Assembly: GCA_002869145.1 (NCBI GenBank) | Contig: PKTM01000007.1 | Location: 1-64,000, forward strand | DNA from: Denitrovibrio sp. | GTDB taxonomy: Bacteria; Chrysiogenota; Deferribacteres; Deferribacterales; Geovibrionaceae | Reading direction: 5' to 3' | DNA length: 64,000 nt | The notes under the pieces: generated by a model | Told to the model about the DNA's origin: nothing | Databases searched by the model: none | The model's input: the letters and a program-made list of their open reading frames with translations, nothing else | Translations under genes and position numbers: made by a program | In this document: positions 1 to 8,093 of the stretch, one piece after another | Layout of the letters: each line of letters opens with the position of its first letter | Numbering within the stretch: position 1 is the stretch's first letter

Positions 1-165
1 GACGACATGAAAGCTATACTTTTAAAACAATCTGATAATTATGACACCCTTGAAGAAAAGACACGAACAGGCAGACCCTGTGGAGATGAATAATTTACAA
101 GCCTAACAGAAAAACTTACAGGAACTAAGCTGAAAATCAGAAAAGCTGGGCGACAAAAAAATTAG
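1..165 (+). pseudogene. 3' fragment of a REP-associated tyrosine transposase (RAYT)
   Basis: The first frame runs from the window edge to TAG at 163-165. It contains the RAYT/IS200-like C-terminal signature: TRTGRPCGDE, then an in-frame TAA at 91-93, then FTSLTEKLTG and a basic tail KIRKAGRQKN. RAYT proteins end with a GRPxGDExF motif followed by a basic region, so the match spans the stop codon. The catalytic HUH and Tyr regions lie outside the window. Known: RAYTs are single-copy domesticated transposases linked to REP palindromes. A REP-like palindrome pair is present at about 62.9 kb. Inference: broken, or read through at the TAA. Confidence 0.6.
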
Positions 166-186
166 TGATCTGTCTCCGTATTTTAC

Positions 187-927
187 TTATACTTTTATTT
201 TTACTAACATTGTCAGGTTGTTGTTTGTGTATTTAACATCAAAAATATTCAGATATTTAACAAGTGCGCCGAGTTTTTTAAATCCATGATTTACTGGTGA
301 AAAAGAAGCTTTACTGCTGATATACTGACCTACTTTGACCATATCGGCCCATCCATTATCATCAGCCGAAATTTCAACCGCTTGTTTTAAAAACTTTTGG
401 AGTTTGAAATCCTTTCTTGCATCATATTGCGCGCCTTGGTAGACACTTTTAAACTCATCAGTTGAATCGTTATTCTCATCATCATCCAGCTCATCCAGTT
501 TTTCTACATAAATAAATTGAGAACAGGCTTTTATCAGTGCATTAGGAGTTTTTTGTTCTCCATAGCCATATACACTTTTTCCATCAGCAAGAACACGGGT
601 TACTATAGGTGTAAAATCACTGTCGCTAGTTATAATGGCAACCGCATCAATGTCTTTGGTATATAAAGCATCCATAACATCAATAACAATGGCAATATCA
701 CTTGCGTTTTTATTTTGAGTATAGGCAAACTGTTGGTAAGGCTGAATATTGTATTCCTGAAGAACACTCACCCAACTGTTCAGTCTAGAATCTTTCCAGT
801 CTCCGTATGCTCTTCTAATATTGATCTTGCCGTATTGCGATAAATCATCAAAAATACTTTTAGTATATTTTGCACTCACATTATCACAGTCAATAAACAT
901 TGCTATTTTGGGTTGTTTTGTATCCAT
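187..927 (-). CDS. NYN-domain (LabA/DUF88-like) protein with C-terminal OST-HTH-like region
   Basis: This 246-residue protein opens with a PIN-like NYN fold: FIDCDN near residue 11, the NASDIAIVIDVMDAL helix near 75 and ITSDSDFTPIV near 99 provide the acidic residues of the predicted metal site. After an acidic linker (about 145-155), residues 175-246 resemble an OST-HTH/LOTUS RNA-binding module. Family knowledge suggests a soluble RNA nuclease or RNA-binding protein; the substrate is unknown. The gene is single and convergent with the transposase scrap. A perfect 12-bp palindrome lies 15-26 nt upstream of the start. The domain call is firm and the role is not. Confidence 0.8.
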   Translation of the reverse strand: MDTKQPKIAMFIDCDNVSAKYTKSIFDDLSQYGKINIRRAYGDWKDSRLNSWVSVLQEYNIQPYQQFAYTQNKNASDIAIVIDVMDALYTKDIDAVAIITSDSDFTPIVTRVLADGKSVYGYGEQKTPNALIKACSQFIYVEKLDELDDDENNDSTDEFKSVYQGAQYDARKDFKLQKFLKQAVEISADDNGWADMVKVGQYISSKASFSPVNHGFKKLGALVKYLNIFDVKYTNNNLTMLVKIKV

Positions 928-941
928 TGTTGTCTCAAGTT

Positions 942-953
942 GACCTATAGGTC
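942..953. promoter_or_regulatory. 12-bp perfect palindrome upstream of the NYN gene
   Basis: GACCTATAGGTC is its own reverse complement. It sits 15 to 26 nt before the NYN start codon on the minus strand, where an operator would overlap the promoter or leader. No regulator is encoded alongside, so an operator role is only inferred from position and symmetry. Confidence 0.25.
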
Positions 954-1182
954 GAGTTATTTATAAACACCATAACTTTAACACCCACGGCATCCCTTAG
1001 TCAATTCTATACTCGCAGACATAGTGGCAGATTCAATATATTACTGCTTACAAATCTTTTCCGATATAAAAACACGCAGACATAAAACATCACTAAAAAT
1101 GTGCTAAAATATAAAAGTAATTAAGGAGCATTGCCCCAAAAGATTTCTCGATGCATTTCACAGAACTTGTTAGGAGAACACT

Positions 1183-3183
1183 ATGAAACGGTACTTATGT
1201 GCAACAATCCTTTTGTTTTTGTTAGTAAGTGGGTGTATATCAACTTCAGCTGGTGACGAAGAAAATATTGAGGGGCGCTGGTCATTCACAATATATAATG
1301 CAGCCGGTGATCAACATTCGTTTGATACTTACATCACCTACCAGTTATCTGAAATTAAAGTTTATTTTGGCGAATCTAGCGTTCCATTAGATGGCAGCGG
1401 CTATGTTTCTGATGGACAATTTGAGTTTTCATGGCAACAGGAGAATATTCCAAAATCTCTCTTTGCTTCAATAGAGCCATACCCAAAAGCACAAATAACT
1501 GCAAATATCGAAAGCGGTGGCAACTATATGGAAGGGATGGCACACACGGGCAACCCTCTTATGCCATATTATTTTACCGCTACCAAAATAGACATGGCTC
1601 CATTGTCAGCGAGCACCTCTGATATAGATAACCCGTACACAAAAAACGGACGAGATGGAGAACCTGATCTTTATAAATCTACCTGCAATAACGGCTTATA
1701 TGCAAAAGTAATCCCAGTCATCCCAGATGTGCCTCCTGCGAATGCAACCAGTACAGTAACTATAGGCGGCGCGCAATGTGTAGTAAGCGGAAATTCCGAT
1801 TCTGGGATAAATACAGTACAAAATGCATCCATAGTTGCTCACCCTGTGGATTCAGAAGTCCTTTTTCCGGGAGCAATGCTCGATGGCTCAAGCCTATTGA
1901 GTAATAATGAAATGATTATTATGGATGTAGGAAGAGCAAAAGGGAAACTCCAGCTATCAGACGTAAACCTGGCTCCGGGAGAAGACAGCTATATTGAAAC
2001 TGCTGGGCCTGTTTCAGCTTTGAACGTCCAGCAAGCCATTGCAGAGATTCTTCCCAGAATAGCCTCTTCTGCTTCAAACTTCAACGCTAAGGTTTATACC
2101 TCTGACTCATCTACAAGCCTTTCGCTTGATCTTGGCATCGGGTTCGAGGCAGACCAGATCGAAGCCAGCGGCAGTTTATCCTTTGACTGGAGCATCGCAT
2201 CTAATTTTGCAACATACTTCGGAACACAGACGTATTACACCGTTAACTATGTCACACCGGAAGATCCTGACAACGGAATGTTCGACCGAAAATTATTTTT
2301 CTCTGATGACACTGATACATGCAGTTATTTAACAAATAAGGACAATCCACCTGTTTACATAAGCTCTGTAACTTACGGCATGATGTTCCTTGCTACTGCA
2401 CAAGGGATGCACTCTGCAGAAGATATTAAAGAGGCATTGGATATTGCAGCCAACACAGGAGAAGTCGGAGCTACAGTATCTTCTGGAGCTACAGTGAGCA
2501 ATGTACTAAACAACACCACAATAACATATTCTGTTTACGGAGGTGCTGGTTCTTCAGTCTCCAATTCTCTTGCAGCTGCAAACGGAAATGACATGGTGCT
2601 TGCATGGTTTAACCTTATAAAGGATCAGAAATCAGCAGAATACAGCATAGATAATCCCGGTGTTCCAATATTTTATACACTCAAAAACGCTGTTGACCAC
2701 ACTGTAGTACAACTGCCATATGCTGTCAGCTTTGACAGCAGACATTGTGAACCAACTCCGCCTGAGCAGCCAACGGAATATCTTTATAAGTTTAATGTTT
2801 CATCAAGATCTGGTGAGGATGTTTTTTTGTGCATAAACAAATCGATGCCTCACTCGCTGATGTTTAATAGTCATACAAACCATGCCTCATGGCCGGATAT
2901 CGCAGACTACCTTAATGGAGACACGAAGGTGTATATATTTACAGACAGCTATACTGCAGGCAAATCTCACGCATATATGGCCATGTACAGACGGGCAAAC
3001 AAGTCTGGAAGTACGTGGGGTAAAATATGGCATAAAAACTTTAATACCACAAATTACATGGTAGGCACCGGGCAGTATGCCAAAACAATTATACTAAACA
3101 AAGACGGAAAGGTTAACAAAAGCGCCGATCCTATTTACTGGCCTCTCATTACAAATTTTTTAGTGGGACCTGCTTGTTTGTGA
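1183..3183 (+). CDS. Large orphan lipoprotein of unknown function
   Basis: The 666-residue product begins with a signal peptide and lipobox LVSGC (Cys18). It starts at ATG 1183 behind TAGGAG. An early segment (about 30-130) reads like a lipocalin or DUF-type beta domain (EGRWSFTIYNAAGD). The middle is Ser/Thr/Ala-rich with low-complexity stretches. The last 140 residues contain FNVSSRSGEDVFLCINKSM and a Trp/Tyr-rich end closing with GPACL. I do not recognise a family. The lipid anchor implies an envelope or surface location. It is monocistronic: a strong hairpin follows 42 nt after the stop. Unrelated to its neighbours by function. Confidence 0.75.
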   Translation: MKRYLCATILLFLLVSGCISTSAGDEENIEGRWSFTIYNAAGDQHSFDTYITYQLSEIKVYFGESSVPLDGSGYVSDGQFEFSWQQENIPKSLFASIEPYPKAQITANIESGGNYMEGMAHTGNPLMPYYFTATKIDMAPLSASTSDIDNPYTKNGRDGEPDLYKSTCNNGLYAKVIPVIPDVPPANATSTVTIGGAQCVVSGNSDSGINTVQNASIVAHPVDSEVLFPGAMLDGSSLLSNNEMIIMDVGRAKGKLQLSDVNLAPGEDSYIETAGPVSALNVQQAIAEILPRIASSASNFNAKVYTSDSSTSLSLDLGIGFEADQIEASGSLSFDWSIASNFATYFGTQTYYTVNYVTPEDPDNGMFDRKLFFSDDTDTCSYLTNKDNPPVYISSVTYGMMFLATAQGMHSAEDIKEALDIAANTGEVGATVSSGATVSNVLNNTTITYSVYGGAGSSVSNSLAAANGNDMVLAWFNLIKDQKSAEYSIDNPGVPIFYTLKNAVDHTVVQLPYAVSFDSRHCEPTPPEQPTEYLYKFNVSSRSGEDVFLCINKSMPHSLMFNSHTNHASWPDIADYLNGDTKVYIFTDSYTAGKSHAYMAMYRRANKSGSTWGKIWHKNFNTTNYMVGTGQYAKTIILNKDGKVNKSADPIYWPLITNFLVGPACL

Positions 3184-3225
3184 TCAGACTTGCTTTTCTA
3201 TTAATAAAATAAGCAGCAAATATAT

Positions 3226-3255
3226 TGGCTCTAGTCATATGATTAGAGCCATTTT
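3226..3255 (+). terminator. Intrinsic terminator between convergent genes
   Basis: TGGCTCTA at 3226-3233 pairs with TAGAGCCA at 3244-3251 over a 10-nt loop and is followed by TTTT. It lies between the lipoprotein gene and the convergent receiver gene, so it could serve both directions, although the U-run is better on the plus strand. Confidence 0.6.
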
Positions 3256-3279
3256 AAAACGAATTAACAATATAGTCGC

Positions 3280-3717
3280 CTAGAGAGAGCTTTCGGTTAA
3301 TAAAACTTCCTTGCTGTCATTTTTTGATTTACAAAAATTAGAGACTTGCTGAGTATTTAATCGGCTTCCCTGAATCAGAGCCTTGAGTATCTTTTCTTTC
3401 AAAACATTAACGTCTATAGGTTTTTTTATAAGAAGGAGTTCGTTTACGCCATCTACGTACTCTCCAGTACAAAACAACACAGGGACGTTTTGGTGTGTTT
3501 CCCGGATTTTATCAACAAGCTCGCATCCGCACAGCACAGGCATTCTCAAATTTGTAATTACAATATCAGGATCATATTCTAAAAATTTTACGAAACCCTC
3601 TTCGCCATCAAGTGCAGAGTATACGGTGTACCCTTCATCTTCTAATATCTTTTTCATAAGTTTATTTGAAAGCAAATCATATTCTACTATTAATATATTC
3701 TTTTCTTTGATTTCCAT
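3280..3717 (-). CDS. Stand-alone receiver-domain protein lacking the phosphoacceptor Asp
   Basis: Residues 7-118 form a CheY-like receiver: ILIVEYD at the start, PDIVITNLRMP in the middle, the conserved Thr in LFCTGEY and the conserved Lys in IKKPID. The residue at the phosphorylation position is Asn56 (codon AAT), not Asp, and the acidic pocket reads E-Y-D instead of D-D. About 25 extra residues follow the domain with no output module. Known: such pseudo-receivers usually signal without normal Asp phosphorylation. No kinase is adjacent. Inference: a phosphorylation-independent or locked adaptor. The family assignment is firm. Confidence 0.85.
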   Translation of the reverse strand: MEIKEKNILIVEYDLLSNKLMKKILEDEGYTVYSALDGEEGFVKFLEYDPDIVITNLRMPVLCGCELVDKIRETHQNVPVLFCTGEYVDGVNELLLIKKPIDVNVLKEKILKALIQGSRLNTQQVSNFCKSKNDSKEVLLTESSL

Positions 3718-3946
3718 TTTTCACCTAAATAATAAAATTTACAGTATTTGTATATGAAATAACAATAGTGACATTATAAAAAATATCAATGAGTAAATTC
3801 TTTTTACTCAGCGACGCAAAAGAGTTTTTTTTACTTACAAAACAAACATTTACGGATTGTGCACAGGAATAAACAGGTATTTTGCCTTTATAAAACAACA
3901 AACCAACCGTTTTTACATATCTGTTAATTGATGCTATACTTGAATA

Positions 3947-4156
3947 ATGAAAAATAAAAAAAGTTTAAATGAGATAAAAAACATGAAATTCCAGCTTTAC
4001 GGGTGGATGCTTTTCATATTCTGCGCCCTTCTGTTTATCCTGTCCGGAGCGGTGAACAGAGACATATTAACTTTCGCAGGGAGTGTTGTGTTTTTTGTTG
4101 CCTGTATATTTTTTATTGTTCCGCTTTTATCAGAGCTTAGTGACTCAAAAAAATAA
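3947..4156 (+). CDS. Small two-helix inner-membrane protein, hypothetical
   Basis: This 69-residue product has a charged N terminus (KNKKSLNEIKN) and two hydrophobic segments at about residues 17-35 and 42-62, ending in SELSDSKK. No family is recognised. The upstream ribosome site is weak, and an internal Met at residue 14 (MKFQLYGW) is a possible alternative start. The gene abuts, tail to tail and without a gap, the PAP2 phosphatase gene. The coding call rests on the coherent two-helix topology. Confidence 0.5.
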   Translation: MKNKKSLNEIKNMKFQLYGWMLFIFCALLFILSGAVNRDILTFAGSVVFFVACIFFIVPLLSELSDSKK

Positions 4157-4681
4157 TCACCACTTCACAGAGACATTAGCACCATAAAAATTCTTTCCGG
4201 CAATAGGTGTAACCGTTACTTTTTCGAATTCTCTGGTAAAAAGAAGCGCAGAGCCCACACCTATGACCGCTCCGGCCAAAACGTCACTTTCGGTATGTTC
4301 GTCAGAATAAATCCTTGTCCAGCCTGTATAGGCCGCAGCCGCATATGCTGGAACTCCGTAAACATATCCGTATCTTTTTTGGAGGAAGGCAGCAGCCTGA
4401 AAAGACATGGAAGCATGCCCCGAAGGGAATGCATCGTCACCAGAACCGTCTGGCCGTTCCTTTTTCACAGTTTCTTTCAATCCATATGTTGCGACAGCGT
4501 TCAGCGCAAAAGATTTATAAAACTGCATCCGTCCTTCAGCATCATCTTTATAAAAAGTTGCGCCGTAAGCCAAAGCAGGTAGCAACGCGCGCAAAACATC
4601 CCCTGATGTGTCCACACTGTCTTCTCCGGCAAAGGCTGAAATTGAAAAAAGCAAGAGTAATGCTGTGATGATCTTTTTCAT
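4157..4681 (-). CDS. PAP2-family phosphatase, periplasmic or membrane-associated
   Basis: The 174-residue protein has a signal peptide (MKKIITALLLLFSISAFA) and the three motifs of the PAP2 superfamily: KKERP near residue 77, PSGHAS near 88 and RIYSDEHTESD near 125, giving the catalytic His and Asp. Known members remove phosphate from phosphatidic acid, undecaprenyl-pyrophosphate or lipid A; the substrate here is not deducible. It is shorter than multi-pass PAP2 enzymes and probably a soluble or peripheral form. It lies 12 nt downstream of larA and is likely co-transcribed with the tatBC-moaA-larA run. Confidence 0.85.
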   Translation of the reverse strand: MKKIITALLLLFSISAFAGEDSVDTSGDVLRALLPALAYGATFYKDDAEGRMQFYKSFALNAVATYGLKETVKKERPDGSGDDAFPSGHASMSFQAAAFLQKRYGYVYGVPAYAAAAYTGWTRIYSDEHTESDVLAGAVIGVGSALLFTREFEKVTVTPIAGKNFYGANVSVKW

Positions 4682-4693
4682 ATGTGTCTTCCG

Positions 4694-5986
4694 TTATTTA
4701 GGAAAAATATTATAAGCATGAGGTACAAATGCGATGTTTTCTGCGGCATCAGCAAGACGAACAGCCTCTTCTGCACTGCCAAGTTTCAAAAAACCCATTC
4801 TGGCGCAGTCTGACTCATCAAAATCGGAGTATAGATAAACATCAAAAGTCTCAAGTCTGGTCTTCAGGTTGTAGGCGGTCTGACGGTTTATCTGGTATTC
4901 GTCTAGAAGCTCGTCCAGCATCTGCGCTGAGCTTTCCCTGTCGAAGAATTCTTTGAAGAAACTGTTACCATAGCCGTCTTTGCATTCAGCAAAAAATACC
5001 ACTTTCGCGCCTTCGGAAAGCAAAGGGACTATCCTGTCCAGAGATTTTTGCGCCTGTACCATATTTATGTCTTTCGGATACCCGCCGGCAGATAAATACA
5101 GAAGATCATATCTCTTTTCGGTGCTTATCTGAACCATGCTGTCCAGTGACTCAGCCGCCTTAATGTGCGACATAAAAAGATCACCGCAGGTAGCATCCAC
5201 AATATTTGCAGAGTTGTCCAAAAGTGTGTTTACCGCAAAAAAAGTGTGCTGCGGCCTTGCTATCATAATAGCCTCAACAAGGTCGTCATGAACCGGGTTC
5301 TGCTTCATGTTCCCTGTTACAGCCTTCTCGTGGCGGCGTTTTGTCACAGCATCAAGTGCCAGCTTATGGTTTGACATTATAGATTTTTTAGAGGCGATGC
5401 CGGGGAATATCATCTTTCTTCCGCCGCCGTATCCGGCGAAATAGTGGTAGCTCACTGAGCCGATAGTGATAATGGTGTCGTGCTCTCTGTATGCCTTGTT
5501 TAAGAGAACAGTGGTCTTTCGCTTTGTGATGCCGTAAAAGTCGTGTTCGTCATAATTATCGCTGTCGTGAGTTAATATTTTGTCTGAGTGCTTCGCATAT
5601 ATATCAGGGGTTAAAATAGTCTTAAGCTCGTCATTTGTGGCTGGTCTGTGTGTACCTATGGCTATTATAAAATGAAAGATTTTGCCTTGATCCTCAAGTG
5701 TTTTAACCATTTTAGGCAGTATTCGTTCCGCACCCGATTTACGTGTTGAATCCGGCAGGATGATAAGTACCTTTTCAGCATCCGTGATAACTTCTGTCAT
5801 GCCGTAGCTCATAACTGCCTGATTTTCGAGGATATCAAAAAGCTCCTCATCTTCAAGTTCCGGTTTAGTTATTTGAGCATCAATAATATCTACTGGTTTG
5901 CTGAGTGAAATCTCAATTTTATCTTTGCCGCAGGCAACAGAAAATTTATCCGCCGATCTTTGACATTGTCCGCTTGTATCCGTCAT
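4694..5986 (-). CDS. larA: LarA-family nickel-pincer racemase/epimerase
   Basis: The 430-residue protein matches the LarA (DUF2088) family. GTHRPATNDEL lies near residue 125, and SYHYFAGYGGGRKMIFPG near 180 supplies the His and the Lys that carries the pincer cofactor. The following SNHKLAL supplies another His. Characterised members interconvert D- and L-lactate, and relatives act on other 2-hydroxyacids, so the substrate is uncertain. The start at 5986 is favoured by GGAGAAAAGAG just upstream, although it overlaps the end of moaA by 41 nt. The cofactor makers larB, larC and larE are not in the window. Confidence 0.85.
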   Translation of the reverse strand: MTDTSGQCQRSADKFSVACGKDKIEISLSKPVDIIDAQITKPELEDEELFDILENQAVMSYGMTEVITDAEKVLIILPDSTRKSGAERILPKMVKTLEDQGKIFHFIIAIGTHRPATNDELKTILTPDIYAKHSDKILTHDSDNYDEHDFYGITKRKTTVLLNKAYREHDTIITIGSVSYHYFAGYGGGRKMIFPGIASKKSIMSNHKLALDAVTKRRHEKAVTGNMKQNPVHDDLVEAIMIARPQHTFFAVNTLLDNSANIVDATCGDLFMSHIKAAESLDSMVQISTEKRYDLLYLSAGGYPKDINMVQAQKSLDRIVPLLSEGAKVVFFAECKDGYGNSFFKEFFDRESSAQMLDELLDEYQINRQTAYNLKTRLETFDVYLYSDFDESDCARMGFLKLGSAEEAVRLADAAENIAFVPHAYNIFPK

Positions 5987-6935
5987 CTCTTTTCTCCGAA
6001 AGTACTTTGTGTTCTTTATCTTTTATATTAAGTCCCTCAATGATGGCTGCTTTTAGAGCTTCTCTGTCCTGTTTTTCCAGAGCATCGTTCAGGTCAATCT
6101 CTTTGTCTGAAAGCAGGCACGGACGAAGTTTGCCGTCTGAAGTGAGCCTTAGCTTGTCGCATTCGTTGCAGAAATGGTTTGAAAGTGTAGTTATGATGCC
6201 TATCATTGCACCGTTTGAAAGCTCATAGTTCTGTGCAGGGCCGCTGAGCTTTTGCTTCTTTATCTCTTTTACTTCATATTTTGTCTTTATCAGCTCCAGA
6301 ATTTCCTTGCCGTACATAATGTTTCCTTCTTTCCATTCGCTGAAATTACCAACAGGCATAAATTCTATAAAGCGTGTGATGATGCGGTTTTCCGCAGAAA
6401 ATTCACAGAAGTCTAAAATCTCGTCGTCGTTATAGCCTTTAATGACCACCATGTTTGTCTTCACAGGGCCTATCCCGGAGCGTTGCGCGTGTTTTATGCC
6501 GTCTATTATCTTTTCCAGATTAAACCCGCCGGTGATATGCTTATATCGTTCAGGCTTAAGCGAATCCAGACTGACATTTACCCTTTGGATTCCTGCAGCT
6601 TTTATATCTGAAGTAAATTTCTCAAGCAGTGCGCCGTTAGTGGTGAGAGTCACTTCTTCAAGACCTTTAATATCTGAGACCTGCCTGAGGAAGGAGCCTA
6701 TCTTCTTGCGCACCAGAGGCTCGCCTCCTGTTACACGTACTTTTTTAACACCCAGTTCCGCGAAAACACTGACGGCAAAAAGCAGTTTTTCGTAAGATAT
6801 AATGTCGCTCCGGCAAATATGCTCAAACTTTCCGGTGGGCATGCAGTATTTGCAGCGGAAATTACATCTGTCTGTTACAGACACACGCAGGTAATTAATA
6901 TCTCTTCCGAAGCGGTCTTTTATATCCTTACTCAT
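5946..6935 (-). CDS. moaA: GTP 3',8-cyclase MoaA (molybdenum cofactor biosynthesis)
   Basis: MoaA uses radical SAM chemistry to start molybdopterin synthesis from GTP. The 329-residue protein has the N-terminal 4Fe-4S motif CNFRCKYC (about residues 23-30), the VTGGEPL motif and the C-terminal substrate-cluster cysteines in CNECDKLRLTSDGKLRPC. It ends GG, as the active enzyme requires. It overlaps tatC by 8 nt and larA by 41 nt, giving strong translational coupling. Pairing with Tat genes makes sense because many molybdoenzymes are Tat-exported. Confidence 0.95.
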   Translation of the reverse strand: MSKDIKDRFGRDINYLRVSVTDRCNFRCKYCMPTGKFEHICRSDIISYEKLLFAVSVFAELGVKKVRVTGGEPLVRKKIGSFLRQVSDIKGLEEVTLTTNGALLEKFTSDIKAAGIQRVNVSLDSLKPERYKHITGGFNLEKIIDGIKHAQRSGIGPVKTNMVVIKGYNDDEILDFCEFSAENRIITRFIEFMPVGNFSEWKEGNIMYGKEILELIKTKYEVKEIKKQKLSGPAQNYELSNGAMIGIITTLSNHFCNECDKLRLTSDGKLRPCLLSDKEIDLNDALEKQDREALKAAIIEGLNIKDKEHKVLSEKRDDGYKRTMSKIGG

Positions 6936-7701
6936 AAACGTCTTCTTCTGTTACTTCTCTTTTGCGCCCAAAAGCCTTCGCAACAAGTACGCTGAATTCA
7001 TAAAGTATTATCATAGGCCCTGACATCATGATCTGGGTGAAAACATCCGGTGGTGTCAGTATAGCTGAAAATACAATTATCCCAAAATATGCATAACGCC
7101 TGTGTTTACGCATCATAGAGGCTGTAAGTATGCCCATCTTGGCCATGAAAAGAACAAAAACAGGCATTTCAAAAACAAGCCCGAATGCCATAATCAGTCT
7201 GGTCACAAAACTCAGATACCACTGAACCGACAGACTGGCTGTTACATAACCATCAGCATAACTAAGGAAAAAATCAAAGCCAAAAGGAAAAACTACGTAA
7301 TAAGCAAAACTCGCCCCTAGAAAAAACAGCAGAGACGACATAAAAACAAAAGATGCCACATATTTTTTCTCCTGAGCGTATAGCCCCGGAGCAATAAATT
7401 TCCAGCCCTGATAAAAGATAAAAGGCATACTGAAGAAAACTGCAACAAGAGCAGACAGCTTCAGCTCAGTGAAGAAACCCTCTGTCAGCTTCAAGATAGC
7501 CATGGTAGACTTTTCCGGAAGGATAGGGAGTATTGGCGCTGTTATGAAATCCATGAAAATCTGACTTTTCCAGTAGACAAAACAGAAAACTATAATAAGA
7601 ACCGCAATAACATTTATCAGCCGCTTACGAAGTTCTTCCAGATGAGTGGTAAGGGGGAGAGCATCCTCCACACCCTTATCTTTATCCCTTGGCATTCTCA
7701 T
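6928..7701 (-). CDS. tatC: Sec-independent translocase subunit TatC
   Basis: This 257-residue polytopic protein has the TatC hallmark near its start (THLEELRKRLI) and six predicted membrane segments, including the FYQGWKFIAPGLYAQEKK loop. TatC binds the twin-arginine signal of folded cargo. The Tat-signal hydrogenase small subunit encoded at 53 kb is an obvious client. The start overlaps tatB by 20 nt; an internal Met two residues in is an alternative. It is flanked by tatB upstream and moaA downstream. Confidence 0.95.
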   Translation of the reverse strand: MRMPRDKDKGVEDALPLTTHLEELRKRLINVIAVLIIVFCFVYWKSQIFMDFITAPILPILPEKSTMAILKLTEGFFTELKLSALVAVFFSMPFIFYQGWKFIAPGLYAQEKKYVASFVFMSSLLFFLGASFAYYVVFPFGFDFFLSYADGYVTASLSVQWYLSFVTRLIMAFGLVFEMPVFVLFMAKMGILTASMMRKHRRYAYFGIIVFSAILTPPDVFTQIMMSGPMIILYEFSVLVAKAFGRKREVTEEDVYE

Positions 7702-7981
7702 CCACCTCAGGCTTGTCTTTCGATTTCGCCGTTTCAGATTCTATAGTAGTGTCTTTATAGTGTTCTTCATAAAGATCTTCAGCATTTGTCTTCTTCTCTT
7801 GTTTTTTCGAAGTTGTGTCCATCTCTATGTTCACAGCATCTTTGAAGTCAGTCATATATTTTTTAAACTCTGCATAACCCTTGCCAAGTCCCTTTGCTAC
7901 TTCCGGCAGTTTTTTAGGACCTATAACGATGAGGGCAACAGCCATAATGAGGATTACCTCTGACATACCTAAACCAAACAT
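7682..7981 (-). CDS. tatB: Tat translocase subunit TatB/TatA family
   Basis: The 99-residue protein has the family layout: a short N-terminal helix (MSEVILIMAVALIVIGP), the hinge KKLPEVAKGLGKG, an amphipathic helix and a long charged tail rich in Lys and Glu. The length and its place directly before tatC favour TatB, but TatA and TatB are hard to separate by sequence and single TatA-type proteins can do both jobs. It is the first gene of the tatB-tatC-moaA-larA-PAP2 run. It is divergent from the RadC-like gene, with 112 nt between the two starts. Confidence 0.85.
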   Translation of the reverse strand: MFGLGMSEVILIMAVALIVIGPKKLPEVAKGLGKGYAEFKKYMTDFKDAVNIEMDTTSKKQEKKTNAEDLYEEHYKDTTIESETAKSKDKPEVDENAKG

Positions 7982-8093
7982 TACACACTCCTGAATTGTT
8001 CTTTTGATAATATTTAAATCCTCATAAAAAGCAAGATGTATATAACTATAACCCTATTTACACAAACCATTAACCTTGTTATAGTTTAAAATT

